The position numbers were made by a program, and so were the translations under genes. This document shows, piece by piece, positions 52,900-64,000 of a stretch of DNA of 64,000 nt. Below the pieces are notes generated by a model that had not been told where the DNA came from, ran no database searches, and saw only the letters and a list, made by a program, of their open reading frames with translations. The first letter of the stretch is position 1. Each line of letters opens with the position of its first letter. Source of the DNA: Tenodera sinensis (Eukaryota > Arthropoda > Insecta > Mantodea > Mantidae); NCBI GenBank assembly GCA_030765045.1, contig CM060965.1, forward strand, positions 25,937,435-26,001,434, read 5' to 3'.

Positions 52900-53920
52900 A
52901 CTAAGTGATTGCATTTGCAGAACAGAAGGTAATCAAGCTGCAGAAAGGGAGTTTTCAGTGAGTGGAAAACTTGTAAGAGATTGGTACAAAATAAAAGTGC
53001 AACCAGAATCTACAAGCTACTCAAGGCACTCTTTTCATGGTCTTAAAACCTGAAAGTCCCTAGAAATTGAAGTTGCTAGTGTATATTGAAGAGTTGCACA
53101 GTAATGGATTAATTCTTTCAGTGAGCAATCCAACAATATCAGCTCCAGTTAAAAAGTACATGTGTTTCAACAGTACCATAAATGCTTTTGTAAATAAAAG
53201 ATGGACTATAGATCTAGCAGTGGAGGTGACTGGATGTACAGTGAAGGATGCTCCCGTGGCTGAGGGGAAAAAGGAGTTAAGTGACATGGCAGCTAAAGGG
53301 TGGGTAAACGAAACTGTTTCAGTAAGAGATAAAGGACTGGCAGAGGAGATGAAATGCGATAGGGGAGACAAAGAAATGGATATGTTAAAACTGGAAATTC
53401 AAAACTTAAAAAGAACACTGGAAGGAATGGAAGACAAAAGCAGAAAATACACATAAGGATTTCAGGAGTGGAAGAAAAATGTGGAGTGGGAGTATATCAG
53501 CATTTAAGAGATCTACTAGATCTAACAGATTGGAAATACATGAGAGGCTATGAGATTTGCGATGCATTCAGAATCAGCAAAATACCAGGGAAAAGAAATC
53601 TTCTTGTGAAGCTCGCAAACATGCAAATGGCTATTGAAGTACTAAAACAGGCAAAAAAATTGAGAGGATCAACTATTTACATCAACAAGGACTTAACGTA
53701 TGCACAAAGGGCTCAAATGAACGAGTTAATTAATCAGCAAATACAAGCAAGAAATGAAGGTAAAAGGGTATACATTAAAAACTTCAAGTTGTACCCAGTT
53801 GATCAGACAGCAGAGAGGAAAGACGGAGCAAGAGACAGGCAGAAGAAGGATCAGCAGTCATTGCACCAAGAAAGACAAGGAAATGTTCAAGCATCAGCGG
53901 AAACTATCTTAGAATAGACA
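52900..53920 (+). pseudogene. LINE ORF1-like protein
   Basis: Two frames, shifted by one base near 53450, make one protein. The first part (53067-53456) includes VKKYMCFNSTINAF and a coiled-coil-like DMLKLEIQNLKRTLEGMEDK. The second (to 53917) begins IRISGVEEKCGVGVYQHLRD, then ICDAFRISKIPGKRNLLVKL, YINKDLTYAQRAQMNELINQ and ARNEGKRVYIKNFKLYP. Coiled coil plus 'FRxxxxPGKRxxLVKF ... IYINKDLTxxER' matches ORF1-like proteins found next to insect LINEs and L1-type RNA-binding proteins. The A-rich DNA after it shows no endonuclease. Confidence 0.65.
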
Positions 53921-54117
53921 ATTACTCTGCATCTTGCAACACATGTGGTTCCAGTAGGACGCAGTGCAAACAGAAACAGGGGATAGAGCCAAGGTCGGGG
54001 ATGACAACATTGGATAGTTGGGAGGAAGCAAAAAGAGTGTGAATTCAAGAACTACAGAAAAAATGTCAAATGAATTAGCTAAGGGATCAATGAGGGTGAG
54101 AAGGAAAGGGAGAAGTA

Positions 54118-54180
54118 TGCAAGAGAGAGAGAGAAAGAGAGAGACAGAGAGAAAGAAAGAAACAAAGAAAAAGAAAGGGA
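54118..54180 (+). repeat. GA-rich simple sequence
   Basis: AGAGAGAGAGAAAGAGAGAG then GAAAGAAAGAAACAAAGAAA, downstream of the ORF1-like pseudogene. Confidence 0.85.
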
Positions 54181-55152
54181 TATTGCGCTGACAGTAAAAA
54201 GGTTAAAAAAATGGTTGAGTAATTCATAAATGAGGTAGAAGAGGGTTTTTATACATGGTGAAAGTAAGGCTATAATGAAGTAGTGTAATTGGGATAAAGA
54301 AGATTAGTGAAGTGTACAATGTAAACTGATTAATAAAACTGATAAGAGTGACGCTGATAAGAAAAGTTGAGAAAGAGGGAAAGTGAATAGGGTTGGGGAT
54401 GAAAAAAAAAACAAAAATAAAGATTAAGTGTAGGAGCAGCATAAGATTAGTGAAGAGGTAAACATGTGTAATGTATATGTAAAAGACAAATGTACTGAAG
54501 AACTACTCTAACAGCAAAGGAGCCAGGGCCCAGTTTAGGGGTAGCCCAAGGTGTGTAACATTTGGTACTCAATAAATCATTCATTCTTATAAAATATGTT
54601 TAGTTCAATAAATGTCACCATTTTTATTTTTTATTGGTGTAGATATTTGCATTGGTAATCTCAAGGGTTCGAAACTTTATAGTTATTGCGAAATGAGGTG
54701 ATCGCAAGTTACCTGCCACATGGACAGAGCGTAACGTCATTGAGCACGTACAGTGACAGCACAAACTGGGCTCACTGTGTACAATGCATAGTGTTCACTA
54801 GCCCACACACGGAGTAAAATGCTTCCAGCATGAAAATTGAAATATTCACGTATTGCTGAGCTTGTACAATAATTTGGGAGTGAATATTTTACTTCAAATG
54901 GTGACAGCATTTAATGTAAGTTATGCAGCAGCATTATCTAGTGTTGTTGTGTCGACTGTACCTAGCCTCCTGTGTATGAGGCTACTGAAGACCACATGTT
55001 TATGGCTGACTTAAACATTGATTTTTGTATGATTGCCTTCATGGTTATCTTTTTTTAATATTCCAAATTCTAGGTTTTTGTTTTGATCTTCAGATATAGG
55101 AAGGAAAGTATATGATCATATTTTTATTTGCACGGTGAATTTTATTTCAGGT

Positions 55153-55378
55153 TTAAGAGGTAGAACTGGAACTTAAAAATTCAATGCCACAACTGGGATT
55201 TGAACCACAGACCTTCCGCTTACCGGGCGGACGCTCTAACCACTGAGCTATTGACCAGTTCGTATTTCTCCTGGTAAACCACAAAGGCAGTCTCACATCA
55301 GAGACAATAACCCCAATGGTGACTTACTATTGTAAGTACTTTATATCCCAGGATTAAATAACCTTCACATGGTAATTA
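55153..55378 (-). repeat. SINE family A, inverted part with minimal tail
   Basis: The 12-bp duplication TTTATTTCAGGT (55141-55152, 55379-55390). The insert is body, head (A-box side shortened) and leader in minus orientation, ending AACCTTCACATGGTAATTA. Its right edge is the tail-to-leader junction also seen at 16437 and 21628. Confidence 0.85.
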
Positions 55379-55593
55379 TTTATTTCAGGTATTTCCAAAT
55401 TTAGAAGTTTCAAGGTATTTTTTACTATACTGTTTACTTTGCAAATACATCAATGATGTATTGGTGCCCTGTTTTAAGTATTTGAAGAAATTATCTTTAT
55501 CTGGATCTTGAAATTACTGATAAAGAGATGTCAATTGTGGTGATAATGGACTGTCCATCATTAAGCCTCAGTTCTGAACATAGAAGCTGTGAT

Positions 55594-57389
55594 AGTAATC
55601 TATATACATAAAAATCAATTGCTGTATTTAGTCTCACAAAAACTTGAAAATGGCTCAACCGATTTGAATAATTTCCATTTTGTTTTGTTTGCTTCAATAC
55701 TGGGATGGTTTAGAAAAAAAGGGCATTAGGAAAAACCCACAGGAAAAAATTCCAAAAATCGAAATTGGTAATTTTGTATGGGGATTGCCACTTTGGATTA
55801 CTTTCAATATATTGTGTCTGTGGTGGACCTATCATTTGACAGCTCCATCTATTACACTTAAAATCCATTTTTTTATAAAAAATCTGATGTGCTGCACTCA
55901 CATGACTTTCTATACTCTTGTACTAACCATTCTTACAAACTCTTATTCCTATATCTTCTTTCTTGTTAGTTAAGATGAACATTTGTGCAAATTACTTTAT
56001 TGCTTATTTCCTTGTAGGGGAATATTAGAATACAGTAGGCTTTGAGCGATAATCAAATCTTTTATAGCTTTGAGATTCCGTTCTCTTTACACACTTAAAA
56101 TATAAAAAAATGAACAACGATGTTCCGTTTCACAAAAGTTTTAAAGTTTTCTGAAACTCACACACATAACAGAATATCTCCGAAATGATTCACCCTACAA
56201 GAAAATTTACTGAGACATAAATTGTGTATTTTAGCAAGATCTACATTTTTTGTATAGTATGATTTGGTCTATCTCTAATGGTTTACCAGTTATGCAAAAG
56301 TCGTCCAGAGTGAATACGACTACAGGGGGCTATAGCCAGAAAATTCAAGATATACATTTCATTTGTCATAAAAATATCTCAAACATATGAAATTTTAATC
56401 AAAATCGTTAGCCATTTTCAAGAAAATCAAAATTTTCGAAAAATGTTCCATGTAAAGGGTAGTTTAGGATGGGTCTATTTGCTTCAAAATCTTCGTGTCG
56501 CATCCTGGAAAGACATTAAACTTAAATACCAACTTTGGTTTTTAACCGACTTTTCGTTTTTGAGTTATGCTGCCCACAGACACACACACACACACCTTTT
56601 TCTAAAAATGCTTTTTTTGGATTCAAGGGGTCTCAAAACATACATTTCCAGTGAAATCTTGACATCGCATTTTTTGGTGGGATACAATACTTCCCCCACT
56701 TACCAGTAGAGAAAGTAAAAAGGAAGCAAATTTTGAGAATAGATTTGGTTAAATAGAGTTTAATTATATTTTGTGAACAAGCACCTTGATCAGCCATTCT
56801 ATTAATGAAAATTGACTTTGCAGGCTTAGAAATAAACAAAACAATTTATTTGATTTTGTTTTAACAGGACTTGAGGAATTAGGGCAGGCTTAGACATAGC
56901 CACAAAATTTGTTTTAGCGAAACTGAAGGAATTAGTTTCAGAATTTCAACTATATAAATAGTTCTCAAGGTAGTTCAACAAATTTGAGTACTGAGAAAAC
57001 AATTCCATGTTGTTTAACAGTATTCATAACAATGCCAAAGAGAGGATGAGATGACATGGATTGTCGAAGTCAGTCAAATGCACAGCGAGCTACTTCACGT
57101 ACAAACTGCACTGATGACCATCAAGCGACAGATAATGAAAATTGTCGTATTGGCATGTGTAAATTATGTTCAAGAGCAACTGAAAATGAACAACAAGCGA
57201 ATAGATTCAGAATGCAATGAGTTTGTGAACATCAAATATTATGTCAGTGAGTATGACACAATGAACATGACTGAATATGCTGATGTGGTGCTCCTGAGAA
57301 CCTGGAGCAAACAGCACTTCGTTATGATCCAAAAATCAATTACGGTGCAATCAATTTTAAGTGATACAAAGTTCACTGGGTCATCTAGT
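55594..57389 (+). mobile_element. Helitron, nonautonomous, both ends visible
   Basis: The 5' end TCTATATACATAAAAATCAA then TTGCTGTATTTAGTCTCACA is the familiar start of insect Helitrons, preceded by A. The 3' end CACTGGGTCATCTAG is followed by T (CTAG-T), fitting A/T insertion without target duplication. The last part (57036-57240) carries a remnant resembling Helitron N-terminal repeats (NAQRATSRTNCTDDHQATDN, ATENEQQANRFRMQ). No Rep or helicase domain. Pieces of the same body lie at 2900, 5375 and 51655. Confidence 0.72.
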
Positions 57390-57406
57390 AAATAAAAAAT
57401 AATAAA

Positions 57407-59583
57407 CAGAGATGGGAACTTAGGCAGGATGCCTTTTTAAATGTGTCAAATCTATTTTCAATTTGAAAGTGAACCTGTAGAAATTATACCTTTCTGATTG
57501 AGATGCCACAGTTTTATATTGCCTTTATCTACCTTTTTAAATATAAATGCCTATTTTATGAAATAAATGCTTTTTGTTACCTTTATTTCATTATTTATCT
57601 ATTATTTATTAAGTATTTCCTTCAGGTACATTTTATTTCAATTAACAATTAGTTCGTGAGAATGAAAGTTACTTCGACCAATGTATGTCTTTAAGTTGTA
57701 GAAAACATAGATATCCTTCATTCAGTTCATTATTTTCTTTCCAACAATGAGTGCTGACATGCAAATAAATGTATAGATAACAGAAAGCATTTCGAATTAC
57801 TGCTTGTATTTATTTTGTAAGGCAATAATGAATGTGGGTCTAACTTTGTTTTTCTTTTAGTTTTCATTGTGACATTTTGTAGCTAGCAGCAGTAAATTAC
57901 AAAGTTATGATAATACTTTTGGATCCGACATTTTGTACCGAAGGTGAAGTACTCACATGTAAAATATGCAAGCAGTCAATGAACTATGAAAAGAAATATT
58001 TTATATCACAACATATCAGCACAATCAAGCATAAAAATGCACTTTCCAAGGCTACTGGGAAGATTTCCTTGTTTCCAACAATAATTGGAACATCGAGTCG
58101 AAAATCCCAGTTTGCATTCAACTTATGTACAGCTTCCCTCAGCGCCAGAATCCCTTTGTAGAAATTACAGAATCCTATATTATCACAGTTTCTGGAGAAG
58201 TATACTAACCAATCTGTACCTAGCGGGTCAAGCTTGCAAAAATGTTACTTAACCGAATGTTACGATGACACAAAATCATTAAAGATAAAATGAAAAATAA
58301 GATGATCTGGATTTCCATCAATGAGTCAACTGATACCATGAGTCATTTTATTGACAATGTTATTGGACCATTAGATCCTACAGAAGATGAATCAATGAAA
58401 CCACTCCTACTTACAACAGAGTCTTGAGAAAGTTAACAATTCAACTTCGTGGAGTTATTCAATAGTTCATTAAAGTTGCTGTGGCCTGAAGAGATTCAAT
58501 ACGTCTTACTTTTCATCAGTAATGCTGCACCATATATGAAAAAGGCTGGAATAGTGTTAAAAGTGCTATTTCCATACATGCTTCACGTGACCTGCGTAGC
58601 ACATGGCTTTCACATCGTGTCAGAAGAGATATGATGCTTGTTTCCAGATGTTGACAAATTGATTTCCAGTATTAAGAAGATATTTGTGAAAGCCCTATCA
58701 AAAATCCTGACATTTAAATCCATTGCAGCAGATGTACCTCTCTCCCCCCAACTTATCATAACGAGATGGGGGACATGGATCTCAGCAGCACTTTACTATA
58801 CTTCAAATTTCCAAAATATAACTGAGGTGGTGAACGCTCTGGAGGATGAAGCATCTTCAATTGTAGTAGCCAAGAAACTTCTCAACCCTTCAGAAGTGAA
58901 AAATGATTTAACTTTCATTGCGGCCGAGTTTGGGTTCCTGCCACAAGTGACCTGCCCACTTCAAGAAAGAGGCAACCTTTAACAAAATAAGTGAAAATTG
59001 TGGATGATGCAGTGCAAAGACTGGACAGTGTACCAGGGAAACAGGGTTAATTAGTTAGTAAAAAGCATAAAAAAGTGTTATTGAAAAATTGTGATCTGGA
59101 TAAACTTAGAAACATTTCAAAAATTCTACAAGGTGACAATTCTGTTGCAGTTGAAATGGGTCCTACAATGATGCTATGTTTTAGAGTTGCCCCAGTAAGC
59201 TCTGTCGATGTTGAGAGGTCATTTTGTTATATAAAAAACGTGTTATCTGACAGGAGACTCAACATGACCCCAGAGAACTTAAAAAAACATTTGGTTATCA
59301 TGTGCAACGAATAAAGCATTGCAATGCATAAGCCTTTTTAAAAAATATTTCATTTTTGTGTCAATTACAACACTAACATTTTGTTTAAAACTTTAAAGTT
59401 CTTTAAAATATGACGATCAAGTTATTGAATAGTGTAATCTATTAAATAAATGGGTTTTTCTAATTGCCTTTTATTGCCTGTTTTAGTATTTATAATGGCT
59501 TTTTTCTGCCTATTTTAGCTATTTATAATGCCTTTTTGCCTGCATATTTTAATGATTTATAATGCCTAAACTTCTGGTCTCTG
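57407..59583 (+). mobile_element. hAT transposon, degenerate, with termini
   Basis: Ends CAGAGATGGGAACTTAGGCA (57407) and, inverted, CAGAGACCAGAAGTTTAGGC (59583). Flanking 8-mers ATAATAAA/ATACTAAT are partly equal, as in an old 8-bp duplication. Repeated TATAATGCCTTTTTGCC-type motifs near the ends look like subterminal repeats. 2,177 bp long; it encloses the broken transposase at 57907-59314 and begins 18 bp after the Helitron. Confidence 0.82.
57907..59314 (+). pseudogene. hAT-type transposase
   Basis: Start region LTCKICKQSMNYEKKYFISQ with H...H (BED-like zinc finger: CxxC...HxxxxKH). The middle (58449-58982, one stop) reads IQYVLLFISNAAPYMKKAGI, HVTCVAHGFHIVSEEI, FPDVDKLISSIKKIFVKALS, LSPQLIITRWGTWISAALYY. 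The end (59075-59314) reads MMLCFRVAPVSSVDVERSFC then NMTPENLKKHLVI, the hAT dimerisation region (SSVDVERSFS). At least four stops or frameshifts; inactive. It resembles hAT proteins of arthropods with 'LFVSDAAPYM...HVTCxAHxxHRVAEEIR...ITRWGTW'. Confidence 0.85.
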
Positions 59584-61780
59584 ATACTAATGAATACATA
59601 AGGATCTGCCAATTATTTTTAGTTCACTTACCAAGGTGAAGATAATTAACTTTATTATATATTAACATATAATATGCTTAGAATCATTAGCATATATATG
59701 CATATTAGTATAGCTCTTTTGCCATTTTGAGGAAAGAAAAAACCTCTTACAGAAACCAACAGTTTATATATATAAAAGCTTATGCAGCCTGTACATGCAC
59801 CTTATGCCTATTGACCATTTATGTATTATATCTCCATTTTTCTGTTACTACTTTCAGCTTTTCAAACAACAGATAACAAAACTTTCATTTATATTAATGC
59901 CAGGAACACATAAAAATAAATACCATATATGTACCACATTATTTTATTATATTGCAACAAATAATTTTATGAGTAATACATTGTGCTTTCATTTCAGACT
60001 CTTGACATTCTTTTCTTTGAACAACAACCAGAGTCAGCATTTATTTTCAATACTGAGTAAACAATTACATTTGTAAATGTTCTTTCCAAAGCTACAAGTA
60101 TCATAATAATAGAGCTTTGAAAATCTGCAGGCTACTTCAACTTGGACAAGTTTGTACAGAAAGAAAAAATTTAATATCCTTTAAGTTCAGATAGTTATAT
60201 GCTTCACACTTTGAATATCAAGATATGACTAGAATATCTTATAAGAATTTAACTAAAATAACTAAAAGTCAATTACTTTCTCTGAAATATCATTATTCTC
60301 TTACATTTATATAATAAAAATAAAGCAGGACCATAAGCAAATAAGCTCAAACCATACTTTTTAATATATTCCCATACACTGGTTATATTACTTGGAATGT
60401 AATTGATGCTGAATCTGTACTTACATGATTTTAAGATAACACTTCCAGTAGCTTAAATAGGAAACATCAATAGAGAACAACTTGGTATAACAAAGCAAAT
60501 GCAAATATTTTGTGTGTGGTATACATTAGAGTTAAATCTGTATTTTATTATTTTCTAGAAAAATAGTTTAAATATTTATTTAAATAACCATTCTATTTTG
60601 CATGCCTGTTTTAATGTGCAATAAAACTAAAGGAAAACAAGTTTTACTTGAATGTTAGAAGTAGACAATTACTTAAATGTGACTGCAACATGTACTTTAG
60701 ATCAAGAGTCTAGCATGAGCTTGCTAACTCCTAAACTAATTACAATTTATTTTAAATAATTTCCATACATCTAATTTTTAAATGGTTTCACTATATTTTA
60801 CAAAGAAGCAGTCCTCAAGGAAACCTGCTTTAACCTGACCAGGTTCAGGGAACAAAATCTGCTGAGCTATTTGGCTACAAATTAATTGCAACCACTCTTT
60901 CCATTCTAGGAAATGGGAATGCTTCAAAGCTTTGTGTAAAAAATAAAAGCATTATGTAAAAATAAAAATATAACTATTGCCAAGGATCTCCAAATCTTAT
61001 CAGTTAAAACCAAATTGTTTAATTATTCCTTAGCACTCCTGATACATAATAGCTCATTAAAACTCACAGCAATTATATGTACAATTTTATATCAAGCAGC
61101 AATTATTTCAACTATTCAGTGTTATAAGCAAAACATTTTTTATCTATTTTATGTATACATAGTAGGCTTTCAACAAAGAGAACAATTCTTAGGAAAATGT
61201 CAATGTTAAAATTAAAACAGCCAGCATCGTTGGAAAATACTCTTGGAAACAAAGTACATTCTTATTAAAGCTAAGACATTTGTGATTGCTTAAAGCTTAA
61301 GCAAATGTCATGAAGAAAGCAGTACAAAATCACTCACTTGAAATAACTCAAAACAAGATAAATACATGGATAAATAGACAGAGATGGAGGGAGAAAGAGA
61401 AAGAGACAGAGAGAGAGAGAGAGAGAAGTACTTACAAGGAATTATTGAAGCATGTCTTAAAATCATATGAATACAAGCTTTTTCTTCCAAAATTGCAAAA
61501 TCTCTACAACATAACAGTAACTTACATTTATATCCTATATATTTTTAAAATATATCAAAAAATGTTATTAATAGCTATTGATATCAAACTATTACAATAA
61601 ATGCTTAGATGTTTCCATAATAATGTTTTTTGTATGTTTTACTTTCTGAAATCACAACATCCAAAAAGCTCTTTGACTGGAATCATCAACTATTATGAAG
61701 CAAATGTATTGCACATTACATTACTCTTGAAAAAAGTAAGCAAGCCTTTACTCTCTGGAATTCATATTATGTTATAATCG
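59584..61780. other. Intergenic or 3' flank, unassigned AT-rich DNA
   Basis: Between the hAT element and the right-hand gene. It may contain that gene's 3' UTR; no exon or repeat recognised apart from GA-rich simple sequence at 61379-61427. Confidence 0.45.
61379..61427 (+). repeat. GA-rich microsatellite
   Basis: CAGAGATGGAGGGAGAAAGA then AGAGACAGAGAGAGAGAGAG. Confidence 0.9.
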
Positions 61781-61900
61781 GAAATGAGCTACAACAGAAA
61801 AGAAATGGCCAGGTTAAGTGAGAAGGGGAGGAGGTAAGGATGGGAGAGGAGATGGCAGGGGGGAGGAGTGATGTAAAAACAAAGGCTATACAAATGTGGA

Positions 61901-62174
61901 CTACTGTTGTTTTGTTTCACCACGGCTGTTCCTTGTACCGCCACCGCCACGATATTTTCTGCCTTCTCCATCATCTTCCTTGTTACCCCGATAGTAATGG
62001 TTGCCATTGTAATGATTTCCACCTCGTCGATGGCCCCCATTTCCATATCCTCCCCCATTGCTTGGTGTCATATTACGAAGATTTGGCAAAGATGGAGGTG
62101 TGCGGCCCATTATTTGAGAATCCTTGTCTCTGTTGCCTCCATTTGTGCAGTGACGGTGAGATACAAATTCCATC
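61901..62174 (-). CDS. Gly/Asn/Arg-rich C-terminal exon of unidentified protein
   Basis: Last coding exon: (R)MEFVSHRHCTNGGNRDKDSQ, IMGRTPPSLPNLRNMTPSNG, GGYGNGGHRRGGNHYNGNHY, YRGNKEDDGEGRKYRGGGGT, RNSRGETKQQ, stop TAG at 61903-61901. The acceptor is GTGAAG before 62174, and the first base completes the AGG codon with exon 2. The GG/RGG/NHY-rich tail is low-complexity and typical of RNA-binding proteins, where such tails bind RNA or drive condensation. I do not recognise the family, and the N-terminal domains are outside the window. Single-codon uncertainty remains at the acceptor. Confidence 0.7.
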
Positions 62175-62313
62175 CTTCACATGAAAGTACACATTTATAT
62201 GTCAGTATATGTGAGTGAGCAATGTACAAAATGGTAATAATTCACTGAAATATTTACAAAGGGACAATAGTAGGAAAGCTGGGGCCACACATGAACACTT
62301 ATATTTAACCTAC

Positions 62314-62365
62314 CTTTTCACTTCCCTTTCAAGCATCTTGGTTCCCCCACCACTATATCCTTTGA
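62314..62365 (-). CDS. Penultimate exon of the unidentified right-hand gene
   Basis: 52 nt with acceptor TTTCAG and donor GTAGGT. With its neighbours it reads FKGYSGGGTKMLEREVKR. Phases fit on both sides (two bases carried in and out), and the flanking introns are 139 and 592 bp. Called from splice sites and phase rather than from homology. Confidence 0.65.
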
Positions 62366-62957
62366 CTGAAACATGCATCACTGAATGCAACCCAATGTCA
62401 CATTTCTTTATTTCTTTAATGCAAAGAATAGGGACAAAGAAATTAGTTTGCATGACACATGAATGCATGTTAATTTACATTTATTTTAAAAGAAGAAATT
62501 CATCCACTTACTGTCATACCATATGACTGAACCCACCAACATTTGGCGCTAATACATGAGTTACAACAGAGAAAGGATCATAGGCACGTTAAATGCATGC
62601 ACATTAACTTGTTTATTTGAAAGGAATAAATTCACAACGTAGTAATGAGACAGAAATTGCATAAATTAAGTTGCACAAGGTGCAAGGTATAATGGATGAG
62701 TAATGGTGGGAGAAGTCATACGAGTCATGTGAATTGAAGATGAAGCAGTGGTGGGGATTGGGGGGAAGTGAAAAGTAGGCTAAATATGACTGTTCAAGGT
62801 GTGGTTCCAGCTACAGTCCCAGCTTTCCTACTATTGCCTAAAAAGGTTCTTGGCCTGGTATTCAAACTTATCTGCTCAATAAAAATTATTAAATACACGT
62901 ATACCTTATTCATTACTGAAATTGAGTTTTACAGCGTTACATCACTTAATCACTTAC

Positions 62958-63008
62958 ACTTTTTTGCACCTTGACGAGATTCAAGAGCTGCTGCATCCAT
63001 CATTGGGT
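62958..63008 (-). CDS. Upstream exon of the unidentified right-hand gene
   Basis: 51 nt, acceptor TTTTAAG, donor GTAAGT. Reads (x)PMMDAAALESRQGAKK and one base that completes Phe in the next exon. The acceptor has a fair pyrimidine/T run. The preceding exon must end with one base of a codon; none was found up to base 64000. Confidence 0.6.
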
Positions 63009-63687
63009 CTTAAAACCAGTCAAGACACGAAAAAGGTAAGTGATGTAAGTATTCCAATATCCAAATCAATTTATCCATAAAGAAAACATTTATTTTTATT
63101 CTAAATGATTCAGACAATATCTATGCTTATTGGTGCAATACATAGCTAGAGATGTAACTCCACCTGCAAGCAATACCTCAGCCAGTGAACTGTAATCACA
63201 ATAAAAAGGTCTTAAAAAAAAAAGAAGGATAAGAAACTTGAATGTGGTCAGGATAATCATGTAGTTTTTCAAATGTGTCATGTGTATATGTGATTTTTGG
63301 TATCCTCTTTTAGACTGCAGAGGATGTCTAAGTGGACAATTAATGTTGCTGCTGCTGCTGAGTTAAGAGTCCTTTGCCATTAAATATTCTGAAATTTACA
63401 CTTTCAGAGTAAGGAAAAATACCAGAAAGTCCCGCTTGGATAATGTTTCCAGTAGAACTGAATCTGGCACCACCAGTTGGACAGTAGAAGTGTTACTTCT
63501 GTACCAATAAGATGAAATTCTAACAATTCTAACAATTAAGAAACATGCATATAACATGTCATGTTTCCGAAGAGGAGTATTTTCTTTTGATATTCAGCAT
63601 ATAGTAAACCAAAAAGTATAGTATCAAGTCCTGGCAGTACAATCAAATTCAAATTTACATTTATCCACCATTAAAGTATACATATTA
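63009..63687. other. Intron of the right-hand gene, unassigned
   Basis: No exon ending in the required phase was seen. A short GCTGCTGCTGCTG run lies at 63347-63360. Confidence 0.4.
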
Positions 63688-64000
63688 TGAATCGGTTGGG
63701 GAATTTAATGTCATAGACAAGTTGCCATAGTAGTTCAGTGGTTAGATAAGCCTTGTGTTAATTATAATTTATTTATGCCAACAAACTTACTGTTGGTGTT
63801 TTTAAACACACAAGCCGTGTGTGGGCAAAGTTTAAGAGGTACTTACAATAGTAAGTCACCATTGGGGTAATTGTTTCTGATGTGAGACTGCCTTTGTGGT
63901 TTACCAGGAGAAATATGAACTGGCTTGAGAATTTAATGCCATTCTGGCAGTTTGTCACAATAGCTCAGTGGTTAGAGCATCCGCCTGGCAAGCAGAAGGT
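63688..64000. repeat. SINE family A copies, inverted junction, cut by window end
   Basis: An older head piece (GAATCGGTTGGGGAATTTAA ... TAGTTCAGTGGTTAGATAAG) is followed at about 63762 by a newer copy. Its tail is in minus orientation (ATTTATTTATGCCAACA-like to AAGTTTAAGAGGT); then without a spacer comes the forward leader (ACTTACAATAGTAAGTCACC) and the head with TAGCTCAGTGGTTAGAGCAT, running off the window. Another 5'/3' inversion in this family. Confidence 0.75.

Noticed and set aside
53067..53917. Host gene of two adjacent ORFs
   Set aside because: The two frames are one protein broken by a one-base shift, and the motifs fit LINE ORF1-like proteins rather than a cellular gene.
54118..54180. 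CRISPR-like or regulatory repeat array
   Set aside because: It is simple GA-rich microsatellite sequence. No spaced direct-repeat array occurs anywhere in the window.
61907..62218. Long plus-strand frames opposite the Gly-rich exon
   Set aside because: They mirror the repetitive GGN/GGY codons of the minus-strand exon, which has a stop, splice sites and phase agreement with two upstream exons.

Overview
The window is eukaryotic, almost certainly from an arthropod with a large, repeat-rich genome. It has no operons, compact ORFs or CRISPR array. It has short protein-coding exons with GT..AG borders and codon phases that join, separated by introns of up to about 21 kb. Those introns are full of nested transposons of many kinds. 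The exon peptides resemble insect Spt6 more than vertebrate Spt6. The lineage below arthropod is not established.

Host genes. (1) The 5' part of Spt6 (transcription elongation factor and histone chaperone) runs on the minus strand from the start codon at 47929 to 2224 and continues beyond base 1. Eight coding exons (47891-47929, 47605-47680, 40215-40405, 28660-28776, 7559-7719, 7248-7382, 2459-2567, 2224-2364) join in frame into 323 codons. They cover the acidic N-terminus, the Spn1/Iws1-binding segment and the start of the conserved core. (2) At the right edge, also on the minus strand, are the last three coding exons (62958-63008, 62314-62365, 61901-62174) of an unidentified protein with a Gly/Asn/Arg-rich, RNA-binding-like C-terminus. 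Its 5' part lies outside the window.

Mobile DNA. Spt6 introns 2, 3, 4, 6 and 8 and the intergenic DNA hold: Penelope-like elements (PLEs), one with uninterrupted reverse transcriptase and GIY-YIG endonuclease domains at 37594-39703, with hammerhead-ribozyme-like motifs in three PLE-derived sequences; several LINE fragments; three LTR-like sequences; four tRNA-derived SINE families; piggyBac-like elements with TTAA ends; Tc1-like, mariner-like and other TA-target elements; a hAT element with recognisable ends; a Helitron; and an unclassified family with inverted termini.

The nesting can be dated in relative terms: PLE inside LINE, piggyBac inside another transposon, LINE inside piggyBac, hAT-like MITE inside Tc1, SINE inside mariner. 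The most distinctive signals are the hammerhead-like folds, a SINE family in which most insertions carry inverted or fold-back 5' parts between clean target-site duplications, and a second fold-back retro-insert with an 11-bp target duplication. Everything was read by eye; family names rest on motif recognition, not database searches.
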